NCBI GenBank assembly: GCA_037442065.1
Contig: JBBIQZ010000017.1
Location: forward strand, 1 to 13,179
Direction of reading: 5' to 3'
From: JBBIQZ01 sp037442065
GTDB lineage: Bacteria; Patescibacteriota; CPR2_A; CG2-30-33-46
DNA: 13,179 nucleotides
Below the pieces are notes generated by a model. That model was not told the DNA's origin. It saw only the letters and a list, made by a program, of their open reading frames with translations, and did not search any database. Within the stretch, counting starts at the first letter, position 1. The number at the start of each line of letters is the position of its first letter. The position numbers and the translations under genes are program-made. Of this stretch, positions 1-6,922 are shown one piece after another.

Positions 1-13
1 GCTTATATTTTCA

Positions 14-53
14 GTGGCTGCGCCACGCGTAGCTCCAAAGGAGCGAAGTGTGG
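14..53 (-). repeat. GC-rich inverted repeats just 3' of tRNA-Val
   Basis: GTGGC-TGC-GCCAC (14-26) forms one hairpin. GCTCC-AAA-GGAGC (32-44) forms another, which extends as an imperfect stem 23-36 / 40-53 and reaches the CCA end of tRNA-Val. The two structures share GCCAC (22-26) and so exclude each other. There is no U-run on the minus side, so this is not a canonical terminator. It may help 3' processing or be a dispersed repeat. Confidence 0.45.
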
Positions 54-128
54 TGGGCGCTAAGGGATTCGAACCCCTGACCTACTGGGTGTAAACCAGT
101 CGCTCTAAACCAACTGAGCTAAGCGCCC
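51..128 (-). tRNA. tRNA-Val, anticodon TAC
   Basis: The reverse complement folds as a full cloverleaf. The acceptor stem is GGGCGCT/AGCGCCC with discriminator A. CCA is encoded (51-53). The D-arm reads GCTC...GAGC, the anticodon stem ACTGG/CCAGT closes loop TTTACAC, and the T-loop is TTCGAAT. The anticodon TAC reads GTA (Val). The gene lies 46 bases downstream of tRNA-Leu on the same strand and is probably co-transcribed with it. Confidence 0.95.
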
Positions 129-174
129 GTAATAAAGAAATTTTAACAGGTTTCCAATAAATTTAAAAGATTTT

Positions 175-265
175 TGGTACCGAGAGCGGGACTTGAACCC
201 GCACGACCGACTTTACGGTCACGAGGCCCTCAACCTCGAGCGTCTACCAATTTCGCCATCTCGGT
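175..265 (-). tRNA. tRNA-Leu, anticodon GAG
   Basis: This is a class II tRNA. Acceptor ACCGAGA pairs with TCTCGGT, followed by A and an encoded CCA (175-177). The D-arm contains the Leu-typical TTGGTAGAC. Anticodon stem CGAGG/CCTCG closes loop TTGAGGG (227-233), giving GAG. The long variable arm is GACCG...CGGTC, and the T-arm is GCGGG TTCAAGT CCCGC. The exons are contiguous, so there is no intron. The first 36 nt overlap the 3' end of the LAGLIDADG ORF, whose TGA stop (230-232) covers U33-G34-A35 of this tRNA. Confidence 0.95.
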
Positions 266-874
266 ATTTATAATCTTATCAATTTTTATTTTCTTTCTTG
301 TTAAAAAAACTGCACCTCTATCTTTATACATTTTATTGATTATCTGAATAGATGATTTTTTCGCAAAAATTAGTTCATACACTCTGTTGCCTTTATTTAT
401 TATACCTTCTATGTTTAATAATCTCGTAATCATATGGTTTAACCATTCAAGATGTTCTTTGCTCGCAGAAGCAAATTTTAAATAGAACATAAAACTACTT
501 TTCCATCTTTTATCCCAATAACCATAGATACTTCCGTCGCCATCAAAGTAGCCTCTCAAAAAATCGAAAAAATACCTATCGGGAATTCTTAAAATACCCA
601 AAGTTTTTGATTTGTTTGGTTTTAATCCTATTCCAATTAACCATCTATAAAGCCTCACATCGCCGAATTGTATTCTTGGGTATTTTTTCCCTGAATATCC
701 GCTTACCTTCCAACCAATTTTAACTCTTAGATCTAGGCAATTTTTAAAATTCTCCAACTGCTCAATATCTTTTGAAGTAAAATCAAAGTGACGGCCATCT
801 TTTGAAAGATTACCGTCAGTAGTTAGTAAACCGATTGCATAAGCTAAATTAGATGACCAAGCTATTCTCTTCAA
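230..874 (-). CDS. LAGLIDADG endonuclease running into tRNA-Leu
   Basis: A 214-residue two-motif LAGLIDADG protein. Motif 1 is AIGLLTTDG (residues 13-21, acidic D20) and motif 2 is LRGYFDGDG (residues 106-114, acidic D113). Two motifs in about 200 residues is the monomeric homing-endonuclease layout, so site-specific double-strand cleavage is the expected activity, although some relatives are maturases or inactive. The start is a TTG at 872-874. No in-frame ATG precedes motif 1, and only a weak GAG lies upstream. There is no stop before the tRNA, so the last dozen residues (TEMAKLVDARG) are encoded by the 5' half of tRNA-Leu and the TGA sits in the anticodon loop. No intron is visible, so the gene is free-standing. 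The target is unknown; the adjacent tRNA-Leu is the obvious guess. Confidence 0.85.
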   Translation of the reverse strand: MKRIAWSSNLAYAIGLLTTDGNLSKDGRHFDFTSKDIEQLENFKNCLDLRVKIGWKVSGYSGKKYPRIQFGDVRLYRWLIGIGLKPNKSKTLGILRIPDRYFFDFLRGYFDGDGSIYGYWDKRWKSSFMFYLKFASASKEHLEWLNHMITRLLNIEGIINKGNRVYELIFAKKSSIQIINKMYKDRGAVFLTRKKIKIDKIINTEMAKLVDARG

Positions 875-894
875 GAAAATCTCGTATACTAAGT

Positions 895-903
895 GTCTAC
901 CAA
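895..903 (-). repeat. Copy of tRNA-Leu D-arm 9-mer upstream of endonuclease
   Basis: TTGGTAGAC here exactly repeats the D-arm of tRNA-Leu (242-250) in the same orientation, about 20 bases before the endonuclease start. The two copies bracket the ORF. This could be a relic of a duplicated target or chance; a short match alone cannot decide. Confidence 0.3.
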
Positions 904-904
904 A

Positions 905-933
905 ACATTAGCTTAAAATAAATAGCATGTCAA
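905..933 (-). promoter_or_regulatory. Possible promoter for endonuclease/tRNA unit
   Basis: A perfect -35 TTGACA (928-933) is followed after 17 bases by TAATGT (905-910), a weak -10 with 3 of 6 consensus bases. It lies between the receiver stop at 950 and the endonuclease start at 874, on the right strand. The -10 is poor, so this is tentative. Confidence 0.25.
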
Positions 934-949
934 TCAATTAATGATCTTA

Positions 950-1354
950 CTATACCGACTTTCTCTTAGCTAAAACTGCTTCTATTTTTTCAACTACTTG
1001 GCCGGGCATTGTTTGAGACTTTACTAAATAATCTTCGGCCCCATAAACTAACCCTTTTGCTTTAACTGATTCTTCGGTTAAGGCTGTTAAAACAATAATT
1101 GGAATATCCTTTGTTTCGGGAGTTGATTTTAAAATGTCCAAAACATCCATTCCCGACATTTTTGGCATCATTATGTCCAACAAAACTAAATCCGGCTTTT
1201 CTTTAATGGCCGTATTTAAACCTTCTTCTCCATCAGACGCTTCTAAAACATCATAGCCGTTTATGGAAAGCCTTAGCTGATACATTTCCCGCAAAGCTTT
1301 GTCGTCTTCAACTATTAAGATTTTTTCTTTTTTATCCGTTGGTTCTTCTGGCAT
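950..1354 (-). CDS. Single-domain response regulator (receiver only)
   Basis: A 134-residue CheY-like receiver with no DNA-binding or enzymatic output domain. Visible residues are the acidic pair D17-D18, the phosphoacceptor D60 (LVLLDIMMPK), T90 (IVLTA) and K112 (DYLVKS), so it should accept phosphate from a histidine kinase. The ATG at 1354 is preceded by AGAGGA at good spacing, which fixes the start. It is a close paralogue of the receiver at 4142-4528, identical at about two thirds of aligned positions by hand count. A 41-base DNA patch (1113-1153 against 4290-4330) differs at only two positions. It lies 163 bases after the short kinase and has its own structured leader. Its likely partners are the three neighbouring kinases, and its downstream target is not in the window. 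Confidence 0.92.
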   Translation of the reverse strand: MPEEPTDKKEKILIVEDDKALREMYQLRLSINGYDVLEASDGEEGLNTAIKEKPDLVLLDIMMPKMSGMDVLDILKSTPETKDIPIIVLTALTEESVKAKGLVYGAEDYLVKSQTMPGQVVEKIEAVLAKRKSV

Positions 1355-1358
1355 AATA

Positions 1359-1452
1359 GTCCTCTTGAGGTCTCGCCTACCTGCCGGTAGACAGGAAATA
1401 TTTATTCCTTATCGAGACCGAAACCCGCCAAAAACTAAAAGTGAGGGCGGGC
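1359..1452 (-). promoter_or_regulatory. Structured 5' leader of receiver gene, copy 2
   Basis: Hairpin 1 pairs 1424-1429 with 1446-1451 (CCCGCC/GGCGGG). Hairpin 2 pairs 1369-1375 with 1413-1419 (GGTCTCG/CGAGACC). The loop of hairpin 2 contains GGAATAAATATTTCC plus a 20-base palindrome. A small CCTC-AA-GAGG stem (1361-1370) covers the Shine-Dalgarno sequence. Order and loop sequence match the leader at 4542-4606, with compensatory changes in the stems, so this looks like a conserved cis-acting RNA. I do not recognise it as a known riboswitch class, and no U-run marks a terminator. The region 1453-1517 upstream has no convincing promoter. Confidence 0.55.
1376..1395. repeat. GC-rich CPR-type palindrome (LPAGRQ repeat)
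   Basis: CCTACCTGCCGGTAGACAGG is an imperfect palindrome centred on CCGG, with 14 of 20 positions symmetric. Read on the plus strand it encodes LPAGRQ, a string I recall as frequent in spurious ORFs of CPR genomes. It sits in the loop of leader hairpin 2, where the paralogous leader has nothing, which points to insertion of a mobile or amplifying palindromic element. Confidence 0.55.
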
Positions 1453-1517
1453 ATACTTATTATTTTTTATGTTTTTATCTTAATATGATTTCAGCAAAAA
1501 AGCAACCAAATAAATAA

Positions 1518-2351
1518 TTAAGAGCTAGGAGCTTTGGGAATAGTAAAATAAAAAGTCGAACCATCGTTTTCTTTACTCTCAACCCATACCCTGCCGCCTT
1601 GTCTTTCTACTAAATTTTTTACTATAAAAAGTCCAACACCTGTTCCGCCGGCTTCTCTAGTTCTGGAACTATCCGCCTGAAAAAATTTTTCAAAAATTCT
1701 TTTCTGATCTTCTTTTTTTATACCCAAGCCCGTGTCTTTAACCTTAACCAGCATCTCGTTTTTCTGCTCTTCGGTTTCGATAATAATCCTACCGGTTTTA
1801 GTAAATTTTAAAGCATTGTCTACCAAATTGGCCAAAATTATTTTAGTTGATAAGGGATCAGCGGCAACCAATGGTAAAGGAAACTTTGGAGGAATTTCAA
1901 AATTTAAATCTATATTTTTTTCTTTTGCTTCCCTCTGAAAATCCGTCAAAACCTTATCTATTATTGCTTCCAATTCTATGGCTTGGGTTCTTTCTTCACC
2001 AATAGTTTTAGAAGAGTTAATTAAATCCTCTACAATTTTAGACATTCTTTTTGTCGCCTCAAAAGATTTCTTTAGAAGTTCTAAAACGCTTGGTTTTACT
2101 TCTCCTTCCGGCAGTTCTATTATCATAGAAAGATATCCCGAAGTTGTTGCTAAAGGTGTATTTAATTCGTGAGTTACAATATCTATAAACTCTCTTTTAT
2201 CTTGATCGATTTCTTTTAACTTTTCCCGAACCATTTCTAATTCTTCTTTTAGTTTGGTATTTTCCTGACGCTTGCTAGAAGTTTTAAAAATATAAAAAAT
2301 AAAAATAAAGAAAACGGCAATATTTGATGCGATTAATAAATAAACAATCAC
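1518..2351 (-). CDS. Membrane histidine kinase with one TM segment
   Basis: A 277-residue sensor kinase. One N-terminal transmembrane helix (about residues 3-22) leads into a charged coiled-coil-like linker and then HisKA with phosphoacceptor H61 (THELNTP). The HATPase_c domain follows: N-box ANLVDNALKF (about 174-183), G1 box DTGLG, F-box FEKFFQAD, and G2 box GGTGVGL. There is no extracellular sensor domain, so any signal must be membrane-borne or come through a partner. It starts at a GTG that overlaps the stop of the upstream kinase (GTGA, 2348-2351), so translation is coupled and two kinases are made together. It probably autophosphorylates and passes phosphate to one or both receivers. 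It ends 163 bases before the second receiver. Confidence 0.93.
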   Translation of the reverse strand: MIVYLLIASNIAVFFIFIFYIFKTSSKRQENTKLKEELEMVREKLKEIDQDKREFIDIVTHELNTPLATTSGYLSMIIELPEGEVKPSVLELLKKSFEATKRMSKIVEDLINSSKTIGEERTQAIELEAIIDKVLTDFQREAKEKNIDLNFEIPPKFPLPLVAADPLSTKIILANLVDNALKFTKTGRIIIETEEQKNEMLVKVKDTGLGIKKEDQKRIFEKFFQADSSRTREAGGTGVGLFIVKNLVERQGGRVWVESKENDGSTFYFTIPKAPSS

Positions 2352-4135
2352 TTTTCTGCTACTTTCTCGGACTTAGGCGCCGACTTTGCTTCTTTTGCGA
2401 TAGGAAGTGAGAAAGAAAAAATGCTCCCTTTACCTGGTTTGCTTTCAACCCAAATCTTACCGCCCATCATCTCAATAATTGTCTTGGATATGTACAAACC
2501 TAATCCTGTTCCCTCGGCTTCGCGGGTTGCCGAAGAATCTACTTGGTAGAATTTATCAAACAATTTTTCGAGATTTTCTTTAGGAATACCTATGCCTGTA
2601 TCGGAAACAGAAACCACCACAAAACCGTCTCTTTTTTCCAAAACAGATAAAATTATACCTCCTGATTTAGTAAATTTTAAAGCGTTGCCTATCAAATTAG
2701 TTAAAACTTCGCTCAATCTATCCATATCAGCAAGAACAAAAGGCATTCTTTTTGCCGGTTTTTTAAATAAAAGCTTTAGCCCCAAAGATTGAGCATCCAT
2801 TTGGAAATCCTTAATAAGGCTTTCGATAGCCTTCTCAATTTCAATTTCTACCAGATTAATTTTCATTGCTCCCCGCTCGATTCTGGAAACATTCATCAAA
2901 TCTTTAACTAACCTGGCGATCCTTCTTATTCCTTTAAAAGCATTGCCGGCTAATTTTAGGGCCGTCTCATCCATTTTGCCGATATGCTCCTCAACCATCA
3001 TCGAGAGGTGACCCTGCACTTGAGTGATGGGCGTTAAAAGTTCGTGGGAAGCAATAGAAATAAATTCCATTTGCATTTTTTCGATTTCTTTTTCTTTTGT
3101 GATATCCCTAATAACTGCAACGGCTCCTTGAGCGTTTCCGGCGGCATCAATAACTGGTGCCGAAGACAAAGCTATAAAAACAGGCTTTTTAAAAAACGTT
3201 AAAAGAGCTAAATCTTTTCTATTATTTGGCTTTCCTTCGGTTATAGCCAATTGCAAAGGGCACTCTTTCGTATAATCTAAATCTTTGTCACCGATACGAA
3301 ATTTAAACACGTTTCCGTAGAAATGGCCCATTAAATTTTCTTTTTGCTTTTGAGAAATTTTTATTAAATTCTCGGCCGCTTCGTTTGTAAAGATAAGTCT
3401 TTTTTCCCTATCAACCACAAAAACGCCGTCACTCATACTTTGAAGAACGGCCTCGGATTTCACTTTGTCGGCCACTAATTGGTTGGTAAAATCTTCAAGC
3501 TTTTCTTTTGCTTTTTTTTGCTCAAAAAATAGCGAGCTTAAAACGAAAAATAAAACCGAGAAGACCGACAAAAGCACAATTTCCCAAATAAAAAGGTCAA
3601 CAAATTGACCAACAAAGCTTAGTTGAATCGGATCATATAAAACCGAAAAATAAATAACAATAAATTCTAAAAATAAAGAAATGAATACAAAATAAGGAAA
3701 AAATGCAAATGCAGTCGCCGCCAACACAACAAAATAGATAAAAAACATCGGGCTGGCAATGCCCCCGGAAAGCCCCGATAGTAAAATAAGCATCAAGATA
3801 ACCGCAGAAATATCAACATTTAAAGCAAGGGTTGGATTCTTTTTTGATAAATCTTGAAATATTAAACGATGGTAAACTAAAATCCCCAAAAGAGCAATTA
3901 AATTTATAGCCAAAAAAGATGGCGCTAATCTAAATGGGTAAAAATTAAAAAAGAAATAAAGCGATAAAAGTATAATAAACGAATATAAAGCTTCAAAAAA
4001 CCTACCGGCAATTCTAACTCTGGAAATATAAATTCTTTGCTTTATTTCTTTGTCTTGAAATAACTGATTATTATACGAAACTGAAGCAGTCTTCGGGGAA
4101 GCCTTTTCTCCTTTTTCGTAAGCTTTTGCTTTCAT
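2348..4135 (-). CDS. Polytopic PAS-domain sensor histidine kinase
   Basis: 595 residues. An N-terminal membrane region (about residues 40-205, five or six hydrophobic helices) is followed by a short coiled coil and a PAS domain (about 230-345, containing GVFVVDREKRLIFTNEAAE and ending in the DIT..KEIE linker). HisKA follows with phosphoacceptor H364 (SHELLTP). HATPase_c has the N-box LIGNALKF, G1 DTGIGIP, F-box FDKFYQVD and G2 GTGLGL. All kinase motifs are intact. A Lys/Glu/Ala-rich tail closes the protein. The gene begins six bases after the receiver at 4142 without an obvious Shine-Dalgarno sequence and overlaps the next kinase by four bases, so receiver, PAS kinase and short kinase form one operon. 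The PAS ligand or redox cofactor cannot be read from sequence. Confidence 0.94.
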   Translation of the reverse strand: MKAKAYEKGEKASPKTASVSYNNQLFQDKEIKQRIYISRVRIAGRFFEALYSFIILLSLYFFFNFYPFRLAPSFLAINLIALLGILVYHRLIFQDLSKKNPTLALNVDISAVILMLILLSGLSGGIASPMFFIYFVVLAATAFAFFPYFVFISLFLEFIVIYFSVLYDPIQLSFVGQFVDLFIWEIVLLSVFSVLFFVLSSLFFEQKKAKEKLEDFTNQLVADKVKSEAVLQSMSDGVFVVDREKRLIFTNEAAENLIKISQKQKENLMGHFYGNVFKFRIGDKDLDYTKECPLQLAITEGKPNNRKDLALLTFFKKPVFIALSSAPVIDAAGNAQGAVAVIRDITKEKEIEKMQMEFISIASHELLTPITQVQGHLSMMVEEHIGKMDETALKLAGNAFKGIRRIARLVKDLMNVSRIERGAMKINLVEIEIEKAIESLIKDFQMDAQSLGLKLLFKKPAKRMPFVLADMDRLSEVLTNLIGNALKFTKSGGIILSVLEKRDGFVVVSVSDTGIGIPKENLEKLFDKFYQVDSSATREAEGTGLGLYISKTIIEMMGGKIWVESKPGKGSIFSFSLPIAKEAKSAPKSEKVAEK

Positions 4136-4141
4136 TAAAAT

Positions 4142-4528
4142 TTATTTTAAAAGCGATTTTACTTTAGAAACAATTTCTTCGAGTTTTGTTTCTGATTTTA
4201 CTAAAAAGTCATCAGCCCCAAAAACATATCCTTTGGTTTTTACCGATTCTTGGTTTAGAGCAGTTAAAACAAGAACCGGAATTTTTTTCGTTTCGGGGGT
4301 TGATTTTAAAATGTCTAAAACATCCATTCCGGAAATCTTCGGCATCATCAAATCTAGCATTACTAAATTTGGCCTTTCCTTCACTGCCAAAGACAAACCG
4401 TCTTCTCCATCGCCGGCTACTATCACATCGTAGCCTTCAAGTTTAAGTCTCATTTCGTAAACATTTCGCAAAGGAATATCGTCCTCTACGACCAAGATTT
4501 TTTTTGCACCTGTTTTCGTTTTGGGCAT
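4142..4528 (-). CDS. Single-domain response regulator (receiver only)
   Basis: A 128-residue CheY-like receiver. The acidic pair is D16-D17, the phosphoacceptor D59 (LVMLDLMMPK), and T89 and K111 complete the switch residues. There is no output domain. The ATG at 4528 follows GGGAG with a six-base gap, which supports the start. It is first in the operon with the PAS kinase and the one-TM kinase, and a promoter plus about 150 nt of structured leader lie upstream. It is paralogous to the receiver at 950-1354, and leader and gene were apparently duplicated together. It probably acts in a phosphorelay or through protein-protein contacts; the target is unknown. Confidence 0.93.
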   Translation of the reverse strand: MPKTKTGAKKILVVEDDIPLRNVYEMRLKLEGYDVIVAGDGEDGLSLAVKERPNLVMLDLMMPKISGMDVLDILKSTPETKKIPVLVLTALNQESVKTKGYVFGADDFLVKSETKLEEIVSKVKSLLK

Positions 4529-4541
4529 TTTTTACTCCCGA

Positions 4542-4606
4542 AGCCTCGGAATATCCATTCCTCCCCGAGGCTGAGGCCCTTCCGAAACTGTAAGTGGAGG
4601 AGGGCC
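4542..4606 (-). promoter_or_regulatory. Structured 5' leader of receiver gene, copy 1
   Basis: Hairpin 1 pairs 4575-4580 with 4601-4606 (GGCCCT/AGGGCC). Hairpin 2 pairs 4542-4549 with 4565-4572 (AGCCTCGG/CCGAGGCT) around the loop GGAATGGATATTCC, which itself can pair. An alternative CCGA...TCGG stem, using the 3' arm of hairpin 2, would form just before the GGGAG ribosome site. Layout and loop agree with the leader at 1359-1452. The function is unknown; control of translation start is a reasonable inference. Confidence 0.55.
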
Positions 4607-4691
4607 GATTAAGTTAGTTATTTATAGTTTTTTAAATCGATAAACTAAAAGTAGTGACACGGGCAGAACTTAGTTTAAAATTACTTATATC

Positions 4692-4721
4692 ATTATACAT
4701 CAAATCCCCGCAAAAAGTCAA
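4692..4721 (-). promoter_or_regulatory. Sigma-70-type promoter for receiver/kinase operon
   Basis: -35 TTGACT (4716-4721) and a perfect -10 TATAAT (4692-4697) are separated by 18 bases, with TG directly before the -10. Transcription would start near 4685 and make a leader of about 155 nt holding both hairpins. The promoter lies between the stop of the GAF kinase at 4733 and the receiver, so the downstream operon can be expressed on its own. Confidence 0.75.
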
Positions 4722-4732
4722 AAAATGGTGTT

Positions 4733-6871
4733 TTATTCAATTGGCAAGGAAAAATAAAAAGTGGTTCCTTTCTTCATTTTACTTTCAACCCAAATCTTTC
4801 CGCCATGCATTTCTATAATATTTCTGGTTATATAAAGCCCCAGGCCGGTTCCGCCTCTTTCGTTGGATAAAATCGAAGATGCTGATTGGGCCTGATAAAA
4901 TTTTTCAAACAAATGCTCGACGTCTTTTTGAGGAATCCCTATTCCGGTATCAGAAACAGCGACAATGGCCTCTTTATCTTTATAAGCTAAGGAGATTGTC
5001 ACTCCTCCTTTTTCGGTATATTTTAAAGCATTGCCAACTAAATTATTTAAAACTTCACTTATTCTATCAGGGTCAATTTTTATTTCCGGAAGCATCTTCT
5101 CGGGTTTTTTAAATCTCACATAAAGCCCTTTATCCTGCGCCTGAAATTGAAAACTTTCAACAGCGTGTTGGATAAGCCTTTCTAATCTCGTTGGTTGCTT
5201 TGTTATCTTCATTCGTTTTTGATCAATTCTAGAAGTATCCAAAAGGTCTTTGGCTAAAATGCTTAAGCGCTCAACGCTTTCATAGGCCCTAGTTGAAATC
5301 ATCTTTTGTTCTTCGGCTTTCAATTTTTGATTATTAAGCATTGAAAGATAACCCTCCAAAGTAGCAATTGGTGTTCTAATTTCATGAGAAGCCAAAGAAA
5401 TAAATTCGTCCTTTGATTTATCGGTTGCGATAAGCCTATCGTTAACATCTCTAAGTTCTTTGGTAGCTCGGTTAATTTCAGCCCGCAAAATGAGGTTAAA
5501 TTTTTGAATTTTTTCGTAAGCCTTAGCGTTTTGAATTCCCAAAGATAGCTGGGCAGTGATAATATCCAAAACTCTTAAATCTTGCGGCGAATAAATATCT
5601 CCGGATTTTTTCTCTCCCAAAAATAAAAATCCCACAATTTCTTCCTCGGCTTTTAAAGGTAAAATTAAAGTGGTGTTATATTTTCGCATAAGCTCTTTTG
5701 TTTTAGAACCTTCTTCGGCCTCCTCAAAAATTTCTATTTTCTTTTCGTTTAAAAAATGTTCAATTTCATCTTTTTTTAAATTTAAGGTCTGCTTATATCC
5801 CAAGCTTTCGGTTTCATAAATCTTGGCGCCTTTTTCTAATAAAATAAAGGAGCCGCGAGTAATTCTCATCTCTTCTAAAAGTGCATTTAGGAATTTGAAT
5901 AGAAGTTCCGGCAGAATAATAGTAGAAGTGGCTACCTCGTTTAAGTCAGAAGTTAAAGATTCAAAATTATATTGACCTCTAAAAAATATCTTTTCTGTCC
6001 ATTTGGTAAAGGAACGACGAATAGGCTGAAAAGTAAAAGCCACCACAAGTGCCACTGCAAGCGATGCCCAATAAGCCTCCACGCCGGTAAAATTTTTGAA
6101 GACGAGAGCACCAAGAACAAAAATTGAAAGGACATAAAGTAACCCGATTGATACAATCAGAAGGAAATAAACAATACTTTTAACAACAATAAGACGGATG
6201 TCCATAAGGCGGTGTTTAAGCATAGTGTAACCAAAGATAACAACATATAAAAATACTATCAGATTCCCGACGGGTGCAATAGGCATATCGAACCAAAGAA
6301 AAAAATTAGTAACTCCTCCCCCAAACCCCAATAAGGAACCTACCAAGATATATCGTAACTGTTGCTTTTTATTGCCCTTAGCTTTTGGATAATTTGACAA
6401 TATTTCCAAAAACCCCCAACCGCAAAATCCAAGATAGATAAATGCAATATACAAAAGATAAAATATAGTACCGTTAGGCCAAAAGGGGAAAAAAAGCTTG
6501 GGCGTGACGCTTTCTATGTAGTATGGGGAAAAGCTTATCAATGCAAAAATAATGCTAGCAAAATAAGCAACCACTAAAGGGTATTTTCTCTTTCCTGCTA
6601 TACCAATAATGTTTAGTACCCAATGAAGATAAAAAACCGGTATTAAGGTAGCAAAAAATGCTAATAGTCTAACCCAAAAAAGCGCCTGGAGCCCACTCCC
6701 TGATAAAAGCCAGAGTACGTAGCAAAAACTCCAAGCAGTTATAGCAGCGCTCATTAAACCAAATGTTATATGAGTAACACTTCTTTTATTTCTGAAATAA
6801 GCGATAACACCAAGAACTAAAGAAGTAATTGTATTAATAACACCGGAAAATATAAAAATTGATAAAGGCAT
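4733..6871 (-). CDS. Multi-TM GAF sensor histidine kinase
   Basis: 712 residues from the ATG at 6871. This start follows AAGGG and immediately precedes the first hydrophobic helix; a TTG 13 codons further up is less likely because it lies inside a terminator-like hairpin. The first 300 residues hold about nine transmembrane helices, resembling the 7TM N-terminal region of some kinases (HisKA_7TM type). A GAF domain follows (about 315-465, including LILPLKAEEEIVGFLFLGEK), then a coiled-coil linker and HisKA with H496 (SHEIRTP). HATPase_c has the N-box LVGNALKY (about 611-618), G1 DTGIGIP (D641) and G2 GGTGLGL. The architecture recalls PrsK-like kinases, but no PEP-CTERM genes are seen here. 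It probably feeds the neighbouring receivers. Confidence 0.93.
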   Translation of the reverse strand: MPLSIFIFSGVINTITSLVLGVIAYFRNKRSVTHITFGLMSAAITAWSFCYVLWLLSGSGLQALFWVRLLAFFATLIPVFYLHWVLNIIGIAGKRKYPLVVAYFASIIFALISFSPYYIESVTPKLFFPFWPNGTIFYLLYIAFIYLGFCGWGFLEILSNYPKAKGNKKQQLRYILVGSLLGFGGGVTNFFLWFDMPIAPVGNLIVFLYVVIFGYTMLKHRLMDIRLIVVKSIVYFLLIVSIGLLYVLSIFVLGALVFKNFTGVEAYWASLAVALVVAFTFQPIRRSFTKWTEKIFFRGQYNFESLTSDLNEVATSTIILPELLFKFLNALLEEMRITRGSFILLEKGAKIYETESLGYKQTLNLKKDEIEHFLNEKKIEIFEEAEEGSKTKELMRKYNTTLILPLKAEEEIVGFLFLGEKKSGDIYSPQDLRVLDIITAQLSLGIQNAKAYEKIQKFNLILRAEINRATKELRDVNDRLIATDKSKDEFISLASHEIRTPIATLEGYLSMLNNQKLKAEEQKMISTRAYESVERLSILAKDLLDTSRIDQKRMKITKQPTRLERLIQHAVESFQFQAQDKGLYVRFKKPEKMLPEIKIDPDRISEVLNNLVGNALKYTEKGGVTISLAYKDKEAIVAVSDTGIGIPQKDVEHLFEKFYQAQSASSILSNERGGTGLGLYITRNIIEMHGGKIWVESKMKKGTTFYFSLPIE

Positions 6872-6875
6872 AATT

Positions 6876-6920
6876 AAAAAACCCTTAGTCTTTAATTTAA
6901 TTATAGTCAAAAACTAAGGG
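6876..6920 (-). terminator. Terminator-like hairpin overlapping kinase RBS
   Basis: On the minus strand CCCTTAGT (6913-6920) pairs with ACTAAGGG (6882-6889) across a 23-base AT-rich loop and is followed by TTTTTT (6876-6881). It directly follows the methyltransferase stop at 6923, so it can end that transcript. The 3' arm carries AAGGG, the probable Shine-Dalgarno of the kinase at 6871, so folding would also hide it. TATAAT in the loop (6900-6905) might be a -10 for the kinase, but I see no good -35. Confidence 0.55.
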
Positions 6921-6922
6921 AT

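Noticed and set aside
175..903. Group I intron with LAGLIDADG ORF inside tRNA-Leu
   Set aside because: tRNA-Leu is contiguous and complete, and the ORF lies upstream rather than between exons. No second tRNA half beyond a 9-mer is found.
1359..1452. Leader hairpins as intrinsic terminators
   Set aside because: No U-run follows either hairpin on the minus strand, and both lie just before genes with good ribosome sites.
1299..1517. Plus-strand ORF encoding LPAGRQ and neighbours
   Set aside because: It is a shadow of the receiver start, leader hairpins and palindrome; no coding character.
6871..6910. TTG at 6910 as the start of the GAF kinase
   Set aside because: The ATG at 6871 has AAGGG upstream and begins directly at the first membrane helix, whereas the TTG lies in the hairpin loop without a ribosome site.
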